DNA from: an uncultured Planctomycetaceae bacterium
GTDB taxonomy: Bacteria > Planctomycetota > Planctomycetia > Pirellulales > UBA1268
Assembly (NCBI GenBank): GCA_937900985.1
Contig: CALCGM010000272.1
Span: 1-10,056, forward strand
Length of the DNA: 10,056 bases
Direction of reading: 5' to 3'
Position numbers and translations under genes: made by a program
The notes under the pieces: model-generated
Seen by the model: only the letters and a program-made list of their open reading frames with translations
The model's database searches: none
Told to the model about the DNA's origin: nothing
Part shown: piece after piece, positions 7,525-10,056 of the stretch
Position numbering within the stretch: the first letter of the stretch is position 1
Layout of the letters: every line of letters starts with the position of its first letter

Positions 7525-8654
7525 CCTCAATCGCCAAGCCTGTCGTCGCCCACCCACGGCTCAAGACCAACGCCCTCGGCCTCACACTCCGCGACTACGA
7601 AGGGGGCATGTCGACCCTCTGCGCCGGCTGCGGCCACGACTCGGTGACCGCCGCGATCGTGCAGGCCACCTGGGAGCTGGCGATCGAGCCGCATCGGGCT
7701 GCCAAGATGAGCGGCATCGGCTGCTCGTCGAAGACCACGGCCTACTTCCTGAAGCAGTCGCACGGCTTCAACAGCGTGCACGGCCGGATGCCGTCGGTGG
7801 CCAGCGGGGCGGCCGCCGCCAACCGATCCTTGAGCGTGATCGGCATCTCGGGCGATGGCGACAGCCTCTCAATCGGCCTGGGGCAGCTCAGCCATGCGAT
7901 CCGTCGCAATGTCAACATGCTCTACATCATCGAAAACAACGGGGTGTATGGCCTGACCAAGGGGCAGTTTTCCGCCTCCGCCGACATCGGCTCCAAGCTG
8001 AAGAAGGGCGAGGTCAACGAGCAGCCGCCGATCGACCCGGTGCTGCTGGCCCTCTCGGTCGGTGCGACGTTTGTGGGCCGCTCGTTTTCCGGTGACAAGC
8101 AGCAGCTGGTGCCGATCATCAAGGCGGCGATCTCCCATCGGGGCCTGGCCCTGATCGACGTGATCTCACCCTGCGTGACGTTCAACAACCACGAGGGCTC
8201 CACCAAGAGCTACAAATACACCCGCGATCACGATGTTGAGGCCGTCGAGGCCGACTACATCCCGGTCTGCGAGCCGATCGAGATCACCGGCCTCACGGGC
8301 GGCAGCGGCGCAGCGGGCAACGGGCACGCAGGCAATGGGCATGCGGGCAACGGCCAGGCCCACACCGCGGAGGCGAGCAGCCTGCGGGTTGTGCAGCTTC
8401 ACGACGGCGGCACCGTCCGCCTCCGCAGCACGGAGCCCGGCTACGATCCCACCGACCGGGCGAGCGCTTACCAGCACATCAGTGCCTGCCAGCGTCGCGG
8501 CGAGATCGCCACCGGCCTGCTCTTCGTCGACGAAAGCAGCCGCAGCATGCACGACGTGCTCAAGACCACGTCCACGCCCCTGGTGGACCTCACGCACGAC
8601 GACCTCTGCCCCGGCACCGCCGCCCTCGACAAGCTGATGACGCGGTTCCGGTAG
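7521..8654 (+). CDS. korB: 2-oxoacid:ferredoxin oxidoreductase beta subunit (KorB-like)
   Basis: Binds thiamine diphosphate and one [4Fe-4S] cluster, and pairs with the upstream gamma-alpha subunit to form the catalytic core. Cluster ligands in the 377-residue protein are Cys34 and Cys37 (CAGCGHD), Cys68 (GIGCSSK) and Cys218 (SPCVTFN), the usual set for this subunit. The TPP motif starts at GDGDS (111-115) and continues to ENNGVYG (138-144). Residues 1-255 are the conserved core. Residues 257-287 are a Gly/Ala/Asn/His linker built of repeats. Residues 288-377 are a C-terminal segment with VQLHDGG, YDPTDRASAY, TGLLFVDE and the LCPGTAALDKL ending, which recur in KorB-type proteins. This makes the protein longer than minimal archaeal beta subunits. 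The start at 7521 overlaps the preceding stop by four bases (ATGA) and has a good ribosome binding site. It is the last gene of the operon and is followed by a hairpin. Confidence 0.94.
   Translation: MTSIAKPVVAHPRLKTNALGLTLRDYEGGMSTLCAGCGHDSVTAAIVQATWELAIEPHRAAKMSGIGCSSKTTAYFLKQSHGFNSVHGRMPSVASGAAAANRSLSVIGISGDGDSLSIGLGQLSHAIRRNVNMLYIIENNGVYGLTKGQFSASADIGSKLKKGEVNEQPPIDPVLLALSVGATFVGRSFSGDKQQLVPIIKAAISHRGLALIDVISPCVTFNNHEGSTKSYKYTRDHDVEAVEADYIPVCEPIEITGLTGGSGAAGNGHAGNGHAGNGQAHTAEASSLRVVQLHDGGTVRLRSTEPGYDPTDRASAYQHISACQRRGEIATGLLFVDESSRSMHDVLKTTSTPLVDLTHDDLCPGTAALDKLMTRFR
8313..8357 (+). repeat. Three 15-base tandem repeats encoding an Ala-Gly-Asn-Gly-His linker
   Basis: Three consecutive 15-base units (8313-8327, 8328-8342, 8343-8357) encode AGNGH, AGNGH and AGNGQ at residues 265-279 of the beta subunit. 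The units differ mainly at third codon positions (GCG/GCA/GCG, AAC/AAT/AAC, CAC/CAT), and the final one changes His to Gln. The repeat forms a flexible spacer between the TPP/Fe-S core and the C-terminal segment. Confidence 0.85.
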
Positions 8655-8669
8655 GGCGTTCCCGACCGG
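8648..8669. terminator. Hairpin between the kor operon and the convergent BBP7 gene
   Basis: CCGGT (8648-8652) pairs with ACCGG (8665-8669). After one A-G mismatch, GGG (8654-8656) pairs with CCC (8661-8663) around a four-base loop. The structure includes the korB stop (8652-8654) and fills most of the 21-base gap to the BBP7 stop at 8678-8676. A strong GC stem in this position fits a terminator, possibly for both directions, but there is no T-run. Confidence 0.45.
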
Positions 8670-8675
8670 GCCTCG

Positions 8676-10056
8676 CTAGAACTGATACTCAAACCCGACA
8701 TTCACACCCTGGGCCCAGAAGCCCGTGGTGGAGAGGTTGAAGGTGGGGGCGGCGGGGTCGACGATCGTGCCGACGCCGATTTGGTTCGGATTAACGGATG
8801 TGTCGACCTGATCGCCGACACGGGCCACGGTCGTCCAGTAGATCAGCGAGTAGCCCACGTTCACCCGAAACTGTGAGAAGAGGGCGTAGTCGGCCGTGAT
8901 GCCGAGCTCGCCGATGCCTGCGAAGTAGGCCTTCGTGTTGCCGGCATTCGTGGGCTGGGCGAGGACTCCACTGCCGACGCTTGTCACGGGCGTTTCCACA
9001 TCGACGCCACCGATGGGCTCAATCTTAGTGGTCGTCGTTGAGCCGCCGATCCCCGTGCCGATCTGCGTCGCCCCGATGGCCGCCTTGCCGAGCACCTGCA
9101 GGCTCCAGCGATCCTTCCACCACCGCTCCACGAGGCCCAGCTCACCGCCGTTGAACTGATTGAAGGTGCGGAAGCTGTCGGTCGTGTAAGAGCCGTTGAC
9201 CGGATAACCGCCTCCGGTCGACACAAAGGATCTGCTGTCGACCGAGAGCCGATCGTCGAGCATCAGGTAGCGGTAGCCAGCGAGCAGATAGCGGCGGTGA
9301 TAGTTTTCCTTGTCGAGCAGATTTCGCCGATAGCTGACGTTCACGCTGCCAAACTGCGTGGTCACCGCCGCGGCGATCTGCTGCTCAAGCACATCGGCCG
9401 GATCGGCCGGAATCCCCCCAGCCACCGGCACGACCGCCGCCGGCAGGCCCGTGAGCGAATCGACGTAGGGCAGGGCCAGCCACGGGGCCCCGCCGATGGT
9501 TGTAAAGACTTCCGATTCGGTGGCCGTTTCCAGCCCGAACCAGCTCGCCTCGATGCCCTGCTCCTGCCTTGGCGTAAACCAGTAGCCGGCCGTGAGCCGA
9601 GCCCCCGACCGCATCACTCCGTCAACACCGCCGCCGCCAAAGAGAAGCTCGGTGCCCGGGGCGCCCAGCACGCCGATATCTGACGCCGCCGTGCCGATCG
9701 GGCTTGAGGTCACCAGCGGCGGCACCGACTGCCCCTGCGTGGCCCAGACGAGATACTCCGCAGAAACCCAGGTGCGGCCCAGCAGCCAGTTGCGAAACAC
9801 GCGGGTGTGGTCGCGGCTGCAGGGCATCTTCGTGGGGGAAAGATGGTAGGCCAGCTCGCCCGGCCCCATCCATGCCGGATCGACAAGGTTGCAGTCGCAA
9901 TGAGAGGCCGGCGCCGGCTCCTTACCGAAGCTCAGCAGGTCGCCCGGAAACTCTGAATACCCCGGCCCCCGCACTGGATCGAAACCGCCAGGAACCTGCG
10001 GCTCATCCACCCGCTTCTGCGGTGGCCAGATGCTGCCGGCCGCCTCCGACGCCCGC
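8676..10056 (-). CDS. BBP7-family outer membrane beta-barrel protein, N-terminus outside window
   Basis: Belongs to the putative beta-barrel porin-7 (BBP7) family of planctomycetes; molecular function is unknown and outer-membrane location is inferred. The first usable in-window start is a GTG at 10010-10008 (444 residues), but the frame stays open for 15 more codons to the window edge. No signal peptide is visible after the GTG, so the true start is almost certainly beyond 10056. Counting from the GTG, residues 80-102 contain the family hallmark WVSAEYLVWATQG followed by PPLVTSSP. GVLGAPGTELLFGG (113-126), SGARLTAGYWF (135-145) and GIEASWFGLE (152-161) follow. The remainder alternates polar and hydrophobic residues as in barrel strands, with RYLLAGYRYLML typical of the family. 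The last residues FEYQF end in Phe, like the C-terminal signal of outer-membrane barrels. An N-terminal cysteine-bearing segment (Cys38, Cys40, Cys64) precedes the barrel. It is convergent with the kor operon and shows no functional tie to it. Confidence 0.88.
   Translation of the reverse strand, partial: RASEAAGSIWPPQKRVDEPQVPGGFDPVRGPGYSEFPGDLLSFGKEPAPASHCDCNLVDPAWMGPGELAYHLSPTKMPCSRDHTRVFRNWLLGRTWVSAEYLVWATQGQSVPPLVTSSPIGTAASDIGVLGAPGTELLFGGGGVDGVMRSGARLTAGYWFTPRQEQGIEASWFGLETATESEVFTTIGGAPWLALPYVDSLTGLPAAVVPVAGGIPADPADVLEQQIAAAVTTQFGSVNVSYRRNLLDKENYHRRYLLAGYRYLMLDDRLSVDSRSFVSTGGGYPVNGSYTTDSFRTFNQFNGGELGLVERWWKDRWSLQVLGKAAIGATQIGTGIGGSTTTTKIEPIGGVDVETPVTSVGSGVLAQPTNAGNTKAYFAGIGELGITADYALFSQFRVNVGYSLIYWTTVARVGDQVDTSVNPNQIGVGTIVDPAAPTFNLSTTGFWAQGVNVGFEYQF

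Overview
The window is GC-rich (about two thirds GC by eye) and densely coding, with six protein genes and no RNA genes, mobile elements or CRISPR arrays that I could see. The gene set points to a planctomycete, probably of the Pirellulales type. The evidence is a secreted type I sulfatase of a kind very abundant in that phylum, a BBP7-family outer-membrane beta-barrel protein (a family largely confined to Planctomycetes), and a dCACHE-HAMP adenylate cyclase. This assignment rests on family recognition, not on a marker gene.

Layout: (1) 105-1649 (+), a secreted sulfatase with a complete formylglycine signature. (2) 1662-3818 (-), a membrane receptor-type class III adenylate cyclase, convergent with the sulfatase across a 12-base gap. 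(3) 3819-3925, a short divergent promoter region. (4) 3926-8654 (+), a tight three-gene operon whose junctions are both four-base ATGA overlaps. It encodes an FAD/Fe-S NAD(P)H-type oxidoreductase (KorC-like), a fused gamma-alpha 2-oxoacid:ferredoxin oxidoreductase subunit (KorA-like) and the TPP/[4Fe-4S] beta subunit (KorB-like). (5) 8676 to the window edge (-), a BBP7 beta-barrel protein whose N-terminus lies outside the window. Both convergent junctions carry a compact hairpin over the stop codons.

The centrepiece is the korCAB-like operon. It probably encodes one complex that oxidises a 2-oxoacid, most likely 2-oxoglutarate, to the acyl-CoA plus CO2. Electrons would pass from TPP through the KorB cluster to the Fe-S domains of KorC, and from its flavin to NADP+ (or run in reverse). 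The same kind of arrangement is known for the 2-oxoglutarate:NADP+ oxidoreductase (KorABC) of Azoarcus evansii. The system is therefore uncommon rather than undescribed. Its presence in a planctomycete, beside a divergent receptor cyclase, is the most interesting aspect here. The sulfatase and beta-barrel protein look functionally unrelated to it and fit a polysaccharide-degrading lifestyle.
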